Source: Candidatus Bathyarchaeota archaeon (lineage in GTDB: Archaea; Thermoproteota; Bathyarchaeia; TCS64). From it: 47,038 bases of DNA. Location: contig PBSW01000070.1 of the NCBI GenBank assembly GCA_002726865.1, positions 1 through 47,038 on the forward strand, read 5' to 3'. The notes under the pieces were generated by a model. That model saw only the letters and a program-made list of their open reading frames with translations, was not told the origin of the DNA and made no database searches. This document shows, in pieces, positions 7,718-16,214 of this stretch. The number at the start of each line of letters is the position of its first letter. Position 1 is the first letter of the stretch. Position numbers and translations under genes: made by a program.

Positions 7718-8776
7718 TTAACTTTTTGGATCTGGGATGGGGACCCCCAGTTCTTCAGCCAAGGCCACGATGTCCCTCCATGTCTTGTCTTCGATGTAGA
7801 TGCCTTCCCGTAACCGCCTCTCCTTGCACCTCCGCTCTGGATCTCCGGGGATAAGAATCTCCTCAAATTCAGGGGCTATTGGGGACTCACGCACCTTTCG
7901 GAGGAGATCATCAACCTTTGACTTGAACCTACCAAGGTCCGTCATCTTTCCGATGTCAATGGCCATCATGAATATCCCGTTGCCACCGTAGAAGGGCCTA
8001 GACCGGTACTCGTCACTGTTGGATGTTCCGGCCTCAGTGAGTATTCCAGTAAGGATCTCCACGAGAAGGGAGAGACCGAATCCCTTGTAACCGGCGATGG
8101 CTCCCAGGGTCCTCAGGACTCCGCCTTGAGTGTACCAGTCGGGATTAGTGGTAGGTTTCCCATTAGGGTCCATAAAAATCCCCTCGGGGAGCTCCTCCCC
8201 CCGAGCCATGGCAACCATAATTTTCCCCCGTGCCCAGACCGAGGTGGCCATATCCAGAACCATTGGAGGCTCCTTCCCGGTTGGAATCGCGAAGCAAAGC
8301 GGATTAGTCCCCAATTGTTTAGACTTGCCCCCGAAGGGGGCAACATAACTCGCAGAGTTCACCGACATCATCCCCAGCATGCCCTCGCGCATTGCCATCT
8401 CAGCATAGGTGTTGCATCGGCCCACATGCATACTGTTCCTCACAGTGACGAGGCCTATGACGCCGTTTCTCGCCTTTTCGATACAGACTCCCATAGCGTA
8501 CGTGGCCACTACCTGGCCAAGGTTCCATCCCCCGTCGATTACCGCAGAAGTTGGAGTTTCCTCTACCAACCTGATTTCTGCCCCAGGCTTCACGGCTCCC
8601 ATCTTGATTCCTCGAGAATATATGGGAAGCCGGATCATCCCATGGCTGTCAAATCCCGTTAGATTTGCATCAATAAGGAGTTCCGAGACAAGCTCGGCGT
8701 CTTCCACTGGAACGCCTAGTCTTAAGAAGATGGATGTCCCAATGGTCCTAAGCTGTTCTGCGCTAAATATCGGCAT
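7718..8776 (-). CDS. Ldh_2 family malate/L-lactate/ureidoglycolate-type dehydrogenase
   Basis: NAD(P)-dependent 2-hydroxyacid or imine-type oxidoreductase of the Ldh_2 (archaeal malate dehydrogenase / YlbC) family, which is unrelated to Rossmann-fold malate dehydrogenase. Family signatures are GFDSHGMIRLPIY (about residues 40-52), NSMHVGR, APFGG followed by LGTNPLCFAIP, and GYKGFGLSLLVEIL. The 352-residue length is normal. It is the last gene of a leftward run with an aminotransferase (81 nt upstream) and an MFS carrier, suggesting uptake and catabolism of an amino or hydroxy acid. The substrate cannot be read from sequence; malate, lactate, sulfolactate and ureidoglycolate are all possible. 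Confidence 0.85.
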   Translation of the reverse strand: MPIFSAEQLRTIGTSIFLRLGVPVEDAELVSELLIDANLTGFDSHGMIRLPIYSRGIKMGAVKPGAEIRLVEETPTSAVIDGGWNLGQVVATYAMGVCIEKARNGVIGLVTVRNSMHVGRCNTYAEMAMREGMLGMMSVNSASYVAPFGGKSKQLGTNPLCFAIPTGKEPPMVLDMATSVWARGKIMVAMARGEELPEGIFMDPNGKPTTNPDWYTQGGVLRTLGAIAGYKGFGLSLLVEILTGILTEAGTSNSDEYRSRPFYGGNGIFMMAIDIGKMTDLGRFKSKVDDLLRKVRESPIAPEFEEILIPGDPERRCKERRLREGIYIEDKTWRDIVALAEELGVPIPDPKS

Positions 8777-8857
8777 AAGTTTCCCCGGTTAATGTGGAGA
8801 TGTACTCTTGGTTATTATCTCTTTTTGGTGTAAAATGATGAAGGGAATAAGAATCGA

Positions 8858-10030
8858 TCAATCAATAGTCATTCTTACATGATCCTCAATTGACTGGGCA
8901 ATCTCATCGAGATCCTCAATGGATTTTGTGAGAGAGATCCTTATGTGACCCTCTCCTGTGTTCCCAAAGGTGGTTCCCGGTCGAGCCAATATTTTCTTCT
9001 CCCTCAGAAGCGATTCGCAGAACTCCTCCGAGCCGATGCCTAGATCCTCAATGTTGGGAAATAAGAAGTACGACCCTTCTGAGTTGTGGCAGTTGATGCC
9101 CTCGATCGCGGAGAGGCGGGGCACCATGTATTTGCGTCTCCTGTCGTACTCCTCCGCCATTGCGTTCACGGGTTCCCATGGACCCCGCATGGCTGCGACT
9201 CCCGCTATCTGAACGAAGATGTTAGTCCTGTAACCCAGGGGAATTTTCCGGATATTTGAGGTTAGGCTCTTTTCGGCTATAAAATATCCTAGGCGCCACC
9301 CTGTCATAGCGAAGGTCTTAGAAAAACTGCTGCTGATAATGGTCCTCTCTCTCATCCCCGGTAAGGAGGCAATGGTAGTATGTTCTCTCCCGTCCCATAG
9401 GAATTCACAGTAGACCTCATCGCTAAGGACGAGGAGGTCCTCGTCTATTGCCACGTCGGCTATCCCTTTCATCTCCTCCTTTGTAAAGACAGTCCCAGAA
9501 GGGTTATTGGGGTTACACAGGATGATCAATTTCGTCTTTCCAGATAAATTCTCCTTTAAAGCCTCAAGGTCGAGGCGGTAACCATTGGTCTCATTCAAGG
9601 GGACGCCCACTTCTCTGGCTCCGATGTACTCAACAAGATTTGAGTATCTCATATAATAGGGCTCCAAAAGGATAACCTCCTCCCCGGGATTCACAGTGCC
9701 CATCGTAGATGCAAAGAGGGATACACCGCTCCCAGCAGTTATAGTGACCTCCCCCGCTTCCCAGTCTACTGCGTGTTTACCGTGATATTCGGCGATGGCA
9801 CCACGCAAAGAGGGAAGTCCGTGAGTGGGAGGGTAATGGGTTTTGCCCCCCGCAATAGCTTCCTTAAGGGCTTCCGTGATATGACCAGGTGTGTCGAAGT
9901 CAGGGTCTCCACCGCTCAGATTAATCACCCCGTCCATCCCCTTCGCTATGGAGAGAACTCTGGAGTGTGATCGTGCCTTTATCGACGAGAGGCGCTTCTC
10001 AATATATCTCTCGCTCATGATGTTCCACAT
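8858..10030 (-). CDS. PLP aminotransferase, class I (AspC-like)
   Basis: Transfers an amino group between an amino acid and a 2-oxo acid. Fold type I features are NLSGGDPDFDTPGHI near residue 37, ILCNPNNPSGTVF, LSDEVYCEF, the lysine motif SSSFSKTFAMTGWRLGY that carries PLP, and the C-terminal substrate Arg in GHIRISL. Length 390 is typical. The frame opens at ATG 10030, but ATG 10018 (MSERYIEK) is an equally good start. It sits between an MFS transporter (52 nt) and an Ldh_2 dehydrogenase on the same strand, so it probably works on the transported compound. Specificity is unassigned; aspartate, aromatic or alanine transaminase are all plausible. Confidence 0.88.
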   Translation of the reverse strand: MWNIMSERYIEKRLSSIKARSHSRVLSIAKGMDGVINLSGGDPDFDTPGHITEALKEAIAGGKTHYPPTHGLPSLRGAIAEYHGKHAVDWEAGEVTITAGSGVSLFASTMGTVNPGEEVILLEPYYMRYSNLVEYIGAREVGVPLNETNGYRLDLEALKENLSGKTKLIILCNPNNPSGTVFTKEEMKGIADVAIDEDLLVLSDEVYCEFLWDGREHTTIASLPGMRERTIISSSFSKTFAMTGWRLGYFIAEKSLTSNIRKIPLGYRTNIFVQIAGVAAMRGPWEPVNAMAEEYDRRRKYMVPRLSAIEGINCHNSEGSYFLFPNIEDLGIGSEEFCESLLREKKILARPGTTFGNTGEGHIRISLTKSIEDLDEIAQSIEDHVRMTID

Positions 10031-10082
10031 CTATCTCTCATAACTCCTTTAAAGAATAAACTCAGATAGCGAAGACTACGGT

Positions 10083-11255
10083 CTACTTTCCATTGGTCCT
10101 GACCATGAAGGAGACGCCGAAGGCCACCATCGAGATAACCGCGAAAAAGTAAAAAACATAGTCCATGGTGTATTTGGCTGCGAGATATCCAGCTAATACC
10201 GGAGCGAAGCTACCTATACCATATTTGATAGAGAAGTTGACGCCATAGGTGACCCCAACGGTGTCCCTGTGGCTCACGTCCCCTATCAGGGCGTTCATTG
10301 GTGACTGAGTGATAAAAAAGCTAAACCCTAGAATACCAACCATCAGGAACATCAGAATGAGGTTTCCAGGGGATATTGTGAGGGCTAGAAGAGAGACTGT
10401 GAAAAGCCCGAAGCCGAAGAGGAGGATTTTGCGACGACCTAGCCGGTCCGATAGTTCTCCCCCGAGTACATTTCCAAATGCCCCAATTGTGTATTTGAAT
10501 GTGGAGAGGCCCCCTGCGATGAGAATGCTGACCCCTTTCACCTCATTGATGTAAGCGAGCATGAACGCTGAGACCCCGTTCCAGAGGGCCCCGCTGCAGA
10601 CCACGATGATCGAGACCAGAAGCAGGTTCCTTAGGTGATCTGTAGTGAACATTCTCCTCAAGGTATCCAGATAGTTCAGGCGGAAAACAGAGGGACCTGT
10701 TTGAATTGTCTCGTCGATGATGGTCTGCATATCCACAACTGCCATAAGGATACCCAGCAACCCCCAGGCCAGGAAGGCATTCCGCCATCCAAAAAAAGAT
10801 CCAATTGCCGTAGTTGTAAGAAATGAAATCGCCATTCCTAGATCTCCTCCGAGCCCCTGGATTCCCATGTAGCGGCCCCGTATTCTATGAGATAACAAAG
10901 CCATCGAGGCATATCCCGGGGGATGGTAGAGACTGGCGCCTATCCCTAATAGTATAAACGCGAGAGCTGTAATTGGGAGAGAATGAGAGAGACTCACAAT
11001 TACAGCAGAGATTCCACACATCGCCATTGAGGTCGAGATCAGGAGTTTTTTAGATACGCGATCTGCTAGGAATCCAACAGGGAACGACCCCCAACCGTAG
11101 AAGAGAAAGACGAGAGATGTCAGAAGACCTAAAGTCCAGTAGTTTCCCATATCCCCTTTCAATAAGGGGATTAAAGCTGGAAGAAGCACCAAGTAAGCGT
11201 GCATGATCCCGTGAGAGCTTGCCACTGCAATAACGCTTACATCCGCTTTCTGCAT
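10083..11255 (-). CDS. MFS transporter
   Basis: Integral membrane carrier of the major facilitator superfamily, 390 residues with about twelve predicted hydrophobic segments. The loop between TM2 and TM3 shows the family A-motif (GFLADRVSKKLL), and a second copy in the C-terminal half (GGELSDRLGRRKILL) marks the internal duplication. It is first in a leftward set with an aminotransferase and an Ldh_2 dehydrogenase, so uptake or export of an amino, oxo or hydroxy acid is likely but not shown. The start at ATG 11255 gives a short N-terminus before TM1 (MQKADVSVIAVA). Confidence 0.88.
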   Translation of the reverse strand: MQKADVSVIAVASSHGIMHAYLVLLPALIPLLKGDMGNYWTLGLLTSLVFLFYGWGSFPVGFLADRVSKKLLISTSMAMCGISAVIVSLSHSLPITALAFILLGIGASLYHPPGYASMALLSHRIRGRYMGIQGLGGDLGMAISFLTTTAIGSFFGWRNAFLAWGLLGILMAVVDMQTIIDETIQTGPSVFRLNYLDTLRRMFTTDHLRNLLLVSIIVVCSGALWNGVSAFMLAYINEVKGVSILIAGGLSTFKYTIGAFGNVLGGELSDRLGRRKILLFGFGLFTVSLLALTISPGNLILMFLMVGILGFSFFITQSPMNALIGDVSHRDTVGVTYGVNFSIKYGIGSFAPVLAGYLAAKYTMDYVFYFFAVISMVAFGVSFMVRTNGK

Positions 11256-11808
11256 CTACATATCCCCTATAAACTTTGGCATGCGTGAGAAGGTGAAAAG
11301 TGGTCTAAGTATTTCAAAGTTTTCAATAGATTGTTCAATGAAATAAAGGTTAGAGGAAAAGAATATTATCCATGATATCCCTTTGATGAAATGCTGTATG
11401 CGCGAGGAGTTTGTCTAGGAAACATTGGTGATTGTGCACGATTAGTTTTAATAGAGTTTGAATAAGAGAAGAAACACTTAATGACTTAGGATGATAAAAA
11501 GGGCAACTGAACTAACCGTTCATATATAAACATGAATTGTATTTGGTTAATCTCCAAACTAAAATAGAAATCTAAACGAAAGGAAAAATAGCTAGAATTA
11601 AATAAATATACTCTAACAGAAGAGTGGGCGTCAGTTTATATTGGCCTTTAAAAAATGCGTATAACAAAAGATTGCATAAACTCATCAACAAAAATTCTTC
11701 ATTATTTCAGAACATCTTGACCAAGGTGTAATCATTGTATATGATCAGTTGAAAACATTCAACGATTTTAATATTCTTTTGCACGCGAGAAAGAAACTTA
11801 AGGATTAG
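11256..11808. other. A/T-rich intergenic region
   Basis: About 550 nt between the MFS gene and tRNA-Lys with no coding potential that I can support. It contains GC motifs near 11399 and 11780 (CGCGAG cores) and would hold the MFS promoter. Confidence 0.45.
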
Positions 11809-11882
11809 CGGGTCCGGAGGGATTCGAACCCTCGGCCAATGGCTTAAGAGGCCACCGCTCTACCTTGCTGAGCTACGGACCC
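11809..11882 (-). tRNA. tRNA-Lys(CUU)
   Basis: Minus-strand cloverleaf: acceptor GGGTCCG pairs with CGGACCC, the D-arm is GCTCAGCAAGGTAGAGC, the anticodon arm is GTGGC-CTCTTAA-GCCAT with anticodon CTT, and the T-arm is GAGGG-TTCGAAT-CCCTC. Discriminator G is at 11809. No CCA is encoded, unlike tRNA-Ser in this window. No intron. Confidence 0.96.
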
Positions 11883-11910
11883 AACCGACGAACCCATTAT
11901 ACAGTTCCCA

Positions 11911-11919
11911 ATTTAAAGC
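11911..11919 (-). promoter_or_regulatory. TATA box for tRNA-Lys
   Basis: The minus strand reads CTTTAAATT about 30 nt before the tRNA 5' end, a good archaeal TATA position. Confidence 0.5.
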
Positions 11920-11976
11920 TTTCAGGGATACCTCCGGGGCTACATCGATCAAAATCAGGCCAAACAACGACAAAAC

Positions 11977-13152
11977 TCAGTCAAGGCCCAACTTTTTGAC
12001 CATATACTCCACTAGGTCGAGCACCTCGATATTCTCCTCCAGTTCCCCAACGCCGTCCTTGAGAGTTAAGTTACATGCCGGACACGCAGAGGTGATAAGT
12101 CCGGCCCCTACCGACTTTGCTTGTTCGATCCTCCGCTTCGCAATCGACAGCCTGAGCATGTTATCGGACGCCTGGAGTAGGCCCCCTCCGCCGCAGCACA
12201 TGACATCAACACCGTTCTCCGGCATCTCTACGAACCCGCTAGAGAGACCTCCTAATAACTTCCTCGGCTCATCCACTACTCCACAGAGTCTTGAGAGCTC
12301 ACATGGATCATGGTAGGTCAACACATCATCAGAATCTGGGAGCACGAGCTTGCCTTCCTCGACCCGTTGATTGAAGAACTCGAGGCTATGTAACACCTCA
12401 AAGCCCAGATCTTTTCCAAGGAGCTCAGGAATCTCGATCTTCCACATCCTGAAGCAGGCCGGGCAGCCTGTGATAAGTGTCTTCACGGCTCTCCGCCCTA
12501 GCTCCGCGATGTTATGCTCTACAAAGACCTTGGCCCCCTCCTCGTCCCCGGACATGATTAGTGGGCCCCCGCAGCACCATTCATCCTCCCCGAGGAGCGT
12601 CCAGTCCTCCCCTATGTGAGTTAGCAGCGTGGCTATCGAGTAACCTATCCCATGGTTGGCCCCCTTGAACGCGGTGGTGCACCCCACGAAGAAGGCGATC
12701 GCCGCCTCGTCCTTCTCTGGCACCTCCTCCAAATCCGTGTAATCTGCCCAGTCTAGACGCATATCAGCGTCCAGCCCATACGGGTTCATGGACTCCTCAA
12801 GGTTCCCCGCTATTGACTCCAAGTTCTTTGGTCTCATACCGGACTTGAACACCTCGGCTCTTGCAGACTTCCAGATCCCCATGGTATCAAGGGAAGTCTG
12901 GCAGACCTCATGACACCGACCGCATAAGGTGCACTGGAAGAGCCGGTCTACTAGATCCTCGTCGAGCTGGATACTAGGCCTCATAAACCCAGTCGTGAGG
13001 ATGCTCTTGATCCAGTAAAGCTTTCCTCTAGGGGACGCCGATTCCCAGGGGATCTCGTTGTAGATAGGGCAGACGTCCTGACAATAGCCGCACTGGACAC
13101 AGGAATAGAGATCCTCCTCGAGGTCATGGGTCTTGATCTCAGCCATCTTCAT
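11977..13152 (-). CDS. Fe-S oxidoreductase with two CCG domains (GlcF/GlpC/HdrD-like)
   Basis: Electron-transfer subunit expected to take electrons from the FAD protein encoded just upstream. Two 4Fe-4S motifs lie near the N-terminus (CVQCGYCQDVCP and CTLCGRCHEVCQ). Two cysteine-rich CCG domains follow (WCCGGP with TGCPACF, then HDPCELSRLCG with MCCGGGG and SACPACN), as in HdrD, GlpC and GlcF. The 391-residue length fits. The FAD gene ends 11 nt upstream, so the two are almost certainly one operon and complex. It may pass electrons to a quinone, another thiol/Fe-S carrier or ferredoxin; the sequence does not say. No membrane segment is visible, so it is cytoplasmic or peripheral. Confidence 0.9.
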   Translation of the reverse strand: MKMAEIKTHDLEEDLYSCVQCGYCQDVCPIYNEIPWESASPRGKLYWIKSILTTGFMRPSIQLDEDLVDRLFQCTLCGRCHEVCQTSLDTMGIWKSARAEVFKSGMRPKNLESIAGNLEESMNPYGLDADMRLDWADYTDLEEVPEKDEAAIAFFVGCTTAFKGANHGIGYSIATLLTHIGEDWTLLGEDEWCCGGPLIMSGDEEGAKVFVEHNIAELGRRAVKTLITGCPACFRMWKIEIPELLGKDLGFEVLHSLEFFNQRVEEGKLVLPDSDDVLTYHDPCELSRLCGVVDEPRKLLGGLSSGFVEMPENGVDVMCCGGGGLLQASDNMLRLSIAKRRIEQAKSVGAGLITSACPACNLTLKDGVGELEENIEVLDLVEYMVKKLGLD

Positions 13153-13163
13153 CTTAGAGTACC

Positions 13164-14609
13164 TCAGAAATACCTCATTGCCCTAAGGAAGAACGTCATG
13201 ACTCTGTACAAAGTTCCCCATAGAGGGATCCCGTACCTTGTCTTGATCTGATACATCTTCCCCGGGTTCATTATGTCCCGTGGATCAAGGGTCCTCTTCA
13301 ACTCCTTCATCTCCCGAACTTTTTCCTCCCCGTGAACGTCTCTGAAGTAAAAAGTGTTCCATATTCCGAATCCGTACGGCCTCCCGCCAGCTTTCAATCC
13401 AATCAATGTTATCTCGTTTACAACAGGTAGAATAGACATGAATTTCCACCGCTTCCGTTCATCTGTAAGATACATAGGCATAGAAAGCACCGTCGCCTCA
13501 TCCACCATGAGACATTTAATCCCCAGCTTTAGGTCGTGCTTCTCCTTGATGCTTTGGATTTCATCAATAACATAAACAAGACTCGACAGCGGGTGGGTAA
13601 TCTCCCCAGCAAGTAGCGTTGGCCCCGCTTTCCTAATCTTCATGGGGTAGAAACGGTCCTCCCACCTAACAGAGGCAACCTCTGGCGGCAACATTGAACC
13701 CCCTCTATCAGATATTGTCCGCACGAGAGCCTCAATATCTACCTGAACATCCAAGGCTTTGCCCTCAAAGACAAACATCGCCACCATTTTGGCGTCCGGC
13801 ACGTGCTCCCCTATCGATCTCTCAAGATCTAGGTAGTCATCGTCAAGAATTTCGACAAAGAAAGGTTTTCTAGGATGACCCACCACATCTGTAATTGCAT
13901 CAACCATAGCGATGATTGTATCGAAGACAGCAATCTGAGACGAGACCACCTCGGGCTTAGGAATTATCCTGATTGTAGCCTCAACAACTATACCAAGCGT
14001 TCCCTCTGAGCCAAAAATCGATTTGAATAATGCTTGATCGTTCTCCTTTGATAGAATTAGAATTTCCCCTTTAGGGGTTACTAACTTTAGACTCTGAACG
14101 TTCTCCTTCAGGGGGCCATATTTCAAAGAACCTATACCCCTGCCCCCTGTTACGATCCACCCCCCCACGGTGGAAGAGGGAGCGCTACTAGGATATGCGC
14201 CAAGGGTGAATCCTCGATCCTCGAGATAGTCCAGGAGCATTTTCCATCGGTGACCAGCCCCGACAGTTACCGTGAAGCCACCTATATCTAATGAGATGAT
14301 CTGGTTAATCTGGGTAAGCTCCATAACGATGCCTCCTTGGGTGGGTATCGTGCCCCCAAACCCCCATGAGGAAGCCCCCCGAGGGACCAATGGGATATCT
14401 TTTGAATACGCGTATTTGACGACCTCAGCGACCTCCTTGATTGTCCTCGGTTTGACGACTGCATCAGGCACAGTTTTGAAGAGGAAGGATACTTCAGTGG
14501 GTAGGGGTGCGATATCGTGATCGTATAGCTTTCGCTCATATAGCTTATCCGTGACAAAGTTTTCACCTACAATGTCCGCCAGATTCCGAGATAATTCGCT
14601 TTCAGTCAT
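13164..14609 (-). CDS. FAD-linked D-2-hydroxyacid dehydrogenase (GlcD/Dld-like)
   Basis: Predicted to oxidise D-lactate, glycolate or a related 2-hydroxy acid. The PCMH-type FAD-binding domain occupies the first half: VVKPRTIKEVAEVVKYAYS, PLVPRGASSWGFGGT, then PSSAPSSTVGGWIVTGGRGIGSLKYGPLKENV. The C-terminal FAD-oxidase domain ends with LDPRDIMNPGKMY, the classic tail of this family. Length 481 is normal. The Fe-S partner follows after 11 nt. The region after the final motif is longer than usual by about 30 residues and moderately hydrophobic (GTLYRVMTFFLRAM), possibly a membrane contact. An alternative is an alkyl-DHAP-synthase-like enzyme, but the Fe-S partner favours D-2-hydroxyacid oxidation. 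Confidence 0.88.
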   Translation of the reverse strand: MTESELSRNLADIVGENFVTDKLYERKLYDHDIAPLPTEVSFLFKTVPDAVVKPRTIKEVAEVVKYAYSKDIPLVPRGASSWGFGGTIPTQGGIVMELTQINQIISLDIGGFTVTVGAGHRWKMLLDYLEDRGFTLGAYPSSAPSSTVGGWIVTGGRGIGSLKYGPLKENVQSLKLVTPKGEILILSKENDQALFKSIFGSEGTLGIVVEATIRIIPKPEVVSSQIAVFDTIIAMVDAITDVVGHPRKPFFVEILDDDYLDLERSIGEHVPDAKMVAMFVFEGKALDVQVDIEALVRTISDRGGSMLPPEVASVRWEDRFYPMKIRKAGPTLLAGEITHPLSSLVYVIDEIQSIKEKHDLKLGIKCLMVDEATVLSMPMYLTDERKRWKFMSILPVVNEITLIGLKAGGRPYGFGIWNTFYFRDVHGEEKVREMKELKRTLDPRDIMNPGKMYQIKTRYGIPLWGTLYRVMTFFLRAMRYF

Positions 14610-14834
14610 GTTTCATCCCAAGCAGTAATTTATTTTCATCGAGCAAAAGTCGTTGGAACATATCAGAAAAACCCGATGTCCCTGATTTATAAATCCTTTT
14701 ATGACGCAGAGAGTGAGGTCGCCCTTCTCTCAACTAATAATGATAAGATGCACACCTACTATCTATGTAAACGAGGGCAATCGTAATAGTAATAAAACGT
14801 AAATGCGTTTTGATACTTGTATTGGTGAAAAGCC

Positions 14835-15263
14835 ATGGTAATTATTGAAGGCAAAGAATTTCCAGATGACCTGTATTTTCACAGGGATCACATGTGGGTG
14901 AAGGTCGAAGGTGAGAACGTCCGTCTGGGCTATAACTCTTGGGCTATGGAGCAGGCTGGAAAGCTGGTTAACCTGAACACACGGAAGGTTGGGCGGTCAG
15001 TAAAGGCTGGAAAGACTTTAGGAACCGTGGAGAGCGGAAAGTGGGTGGGGCCCCTAAAGTCTCCCGTAGGCGGGGAGATCCTGGAGATAAATCAGGAGGT
15101 TCTAAAGTCTCCATCGATTATTAATGACGATCCATATGGGGCGGGGTGGATAGCAGTGATCGCCCCAAACGATCTCGAGGGCGATCTTAAAGGGCTTATC
15201 TCTGGCTCTGATGCGGAATCCATTATAGTTTGGATAGACGATGAGAAGAAAAAGAACCTCTAA
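14835..15263 (+). CDS. gcvH: Glycine cleavage H-protein-like lipoyl carrier
   Basis: Small (142 aa) lipoyl-domain protein. The N-terminus follows the H-protein pattern (DDLYFHRDHMWVKVEGENVRLGYNSWA), and the lipoyl hairpin is VESGKWVGPLKSPVGGEI with Lys in SGK as the predicted attachment site (the common form is ESVKA). The tail NDDPYGAGWIAVIAP is also typical. No gcvT, gcvP or lipoate ligase is in the window, so it may not serve glycine cleavage. Stand-alone H-like proteins also act as lipoate relays or partners of Hdr-like systems. It stands alone, divergent from the GlcD gene. The family is clear, the partner unknown. Confidence 0.85.
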   Translation: MVIIEGKEFPDDLYFHRDHMWVKVEGENVRLGYNSWAMEQAGKLVNLNTRKVGRSVKAGKTLGTVESGKWVGPLKSPVGGEILEINQEVLKSPSIINDDPYGAGWIAVIAPNDLEGDLKGLISGSDAESIIVWIDDEKKKNL

Positions 15264-15574
15264 GCGCTGGTCCGGAGAACGAATTGAACCTCCTAGATAG
15301 GATCACTGCTTTACGTTAGGTCTCTAGGAGCTTTCTTGTGATATCAGCACATTTTTCTTTTGGGAGAATTATGCTTGCTCCGAAGGGTCCAAGCAGAAGA
15401 TCTTAACATTATTGAGACAGGTGCAATTCATCGCGTTTTTGGTGAACAAAAGACTGTCTTTTCCTTCATGTTTTCACTTTTGATAGTATAACAAGTAATT
15501 TCAAATTATTCGATAAATTCACATCGTTCAGATCGGGGCATTTATTACTTCTTGACCTCAAGCCCGCTAACTTT
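15264..15574. other. Intergenic region with a tRNA-like fragment
   Basis: No ORF supported. Around 15272-15298, GGTCCGGAGAACGAATTG and AACCTCC resemble the 3' end of the tRNA-Lys in this window (GGTCCGGAG identical). On the minus strand four of five T-stem pairs form around a TTCAATT loop, but no matching 5' acceptor strand was found. Probably a tRNA relic or coincidence. Confidence 0.3.
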
Positions 15575-16174
15575 TCATAGAAATTCGTTGTAATTAGAGG
15601 TATTTTTCTTTTGTTTAAGGTTGTAGGGGATCCCTTCCTCAAGCACTTTTGAGGGTATGAGGTGGCTCCATTTTTCCATCCATTCCAGGTCCCGGTTTCT
15701 CTCCCTGAGGTTATCGGGAAGCATCTCCGGAATGGTCTCCACGGCACTCCCGATGGGGTACCATCTCCCGCACTTGGGACAGATGAGAAGCCCTGTGCCA
15801 ACCTCCAAGAGATGCATGAATCTATTGAGTGCATCTATATTCTGGGAGTACCCGTAAAAGAGCTCATTTTCGCCCTTGCCACCTGTTACCTCGATGTTGG
15901 TGAGAGCCTCAAGTGCACTGGTGAGCAAGCCTCTTGTGATCTGAGATTTAGATGAGTCCGTGATGTTCTTCATCGCAGGAGGGCTGATGGTTCCGTCCAT
16001 AAGCTGCTTTGCTAACTGTTTATAGTTTTTCTCCTGTTCAGGGGAGGAACCTCCAACATTTTCCGCGTTGTTCTTGATCTCCTCGTCAGACATCTCCCAT
16101 GTAAAGAAGTGGGCTTCTAAGGGATGGTGCTTATCAATGGGGCAAGCTAGGATATTAAGGAGCCAAGGTTTCAT
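15575..16174 (-). CDS. Trm112-like zinc-ribbon protein with a large insertion
   Basis: Trm112 proteins bind and activate SAM-dependent methyltransferases acting on tRNA, rRNA and translation factors. The N-terminus MKPWLLNILACPIDKHHPLE and the later GLLICPKCGRWYPIGSAVETIPEMLPD are the two halves of the Trm112 fold. The latter holds a CPxC pair, the former a single Cys before Pro. Between them are about 100 charged, helical-looking residues, whereas bacterial and many archaeal members are near 60-130 aa in total. It is the third gene behind hmgA and the unassigned protein, 40 nt after the latter. A separate zinc-binding or partner-specific role for the insert is possible. Confidence 0.75.
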   Translation of the reverse strand: MKPWLLNILACPIDKHHPLEAHFFTWEMSDEEIKNNAENVGGSSPEQEKNYKQLAKQLMDGTISPPAMKNITDSSKSQITRGLLTSALEALTNIEVTGGKGENELFYGYSQNIDALNRFMHLLEVGTGLLICPKCGRWYPIGSAVETIPEMLPDNLRERNRDLEWMEKWSHLIPSKVLEEGIPYNLKQKKNTSNYNEFL

Positions 16175-16214
16175 GTCTACAGGTACACTCTCAGTATATC
16201 TCCATAAAAAGGTA

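Noticed and set aside
8126..8662. Plus-strand frame inside the Ldh_2 gene
   Set aside because: Antisense shadow; the Ldh_2 motifs on the minus strand account for the sequence.
15270..15345. Complete tRNA between gcvH and the Trm112-like gene
   Set aside because: Only a T-arm-like 3' part is present; no 5' acceptor strand or anticodon arm could be found.
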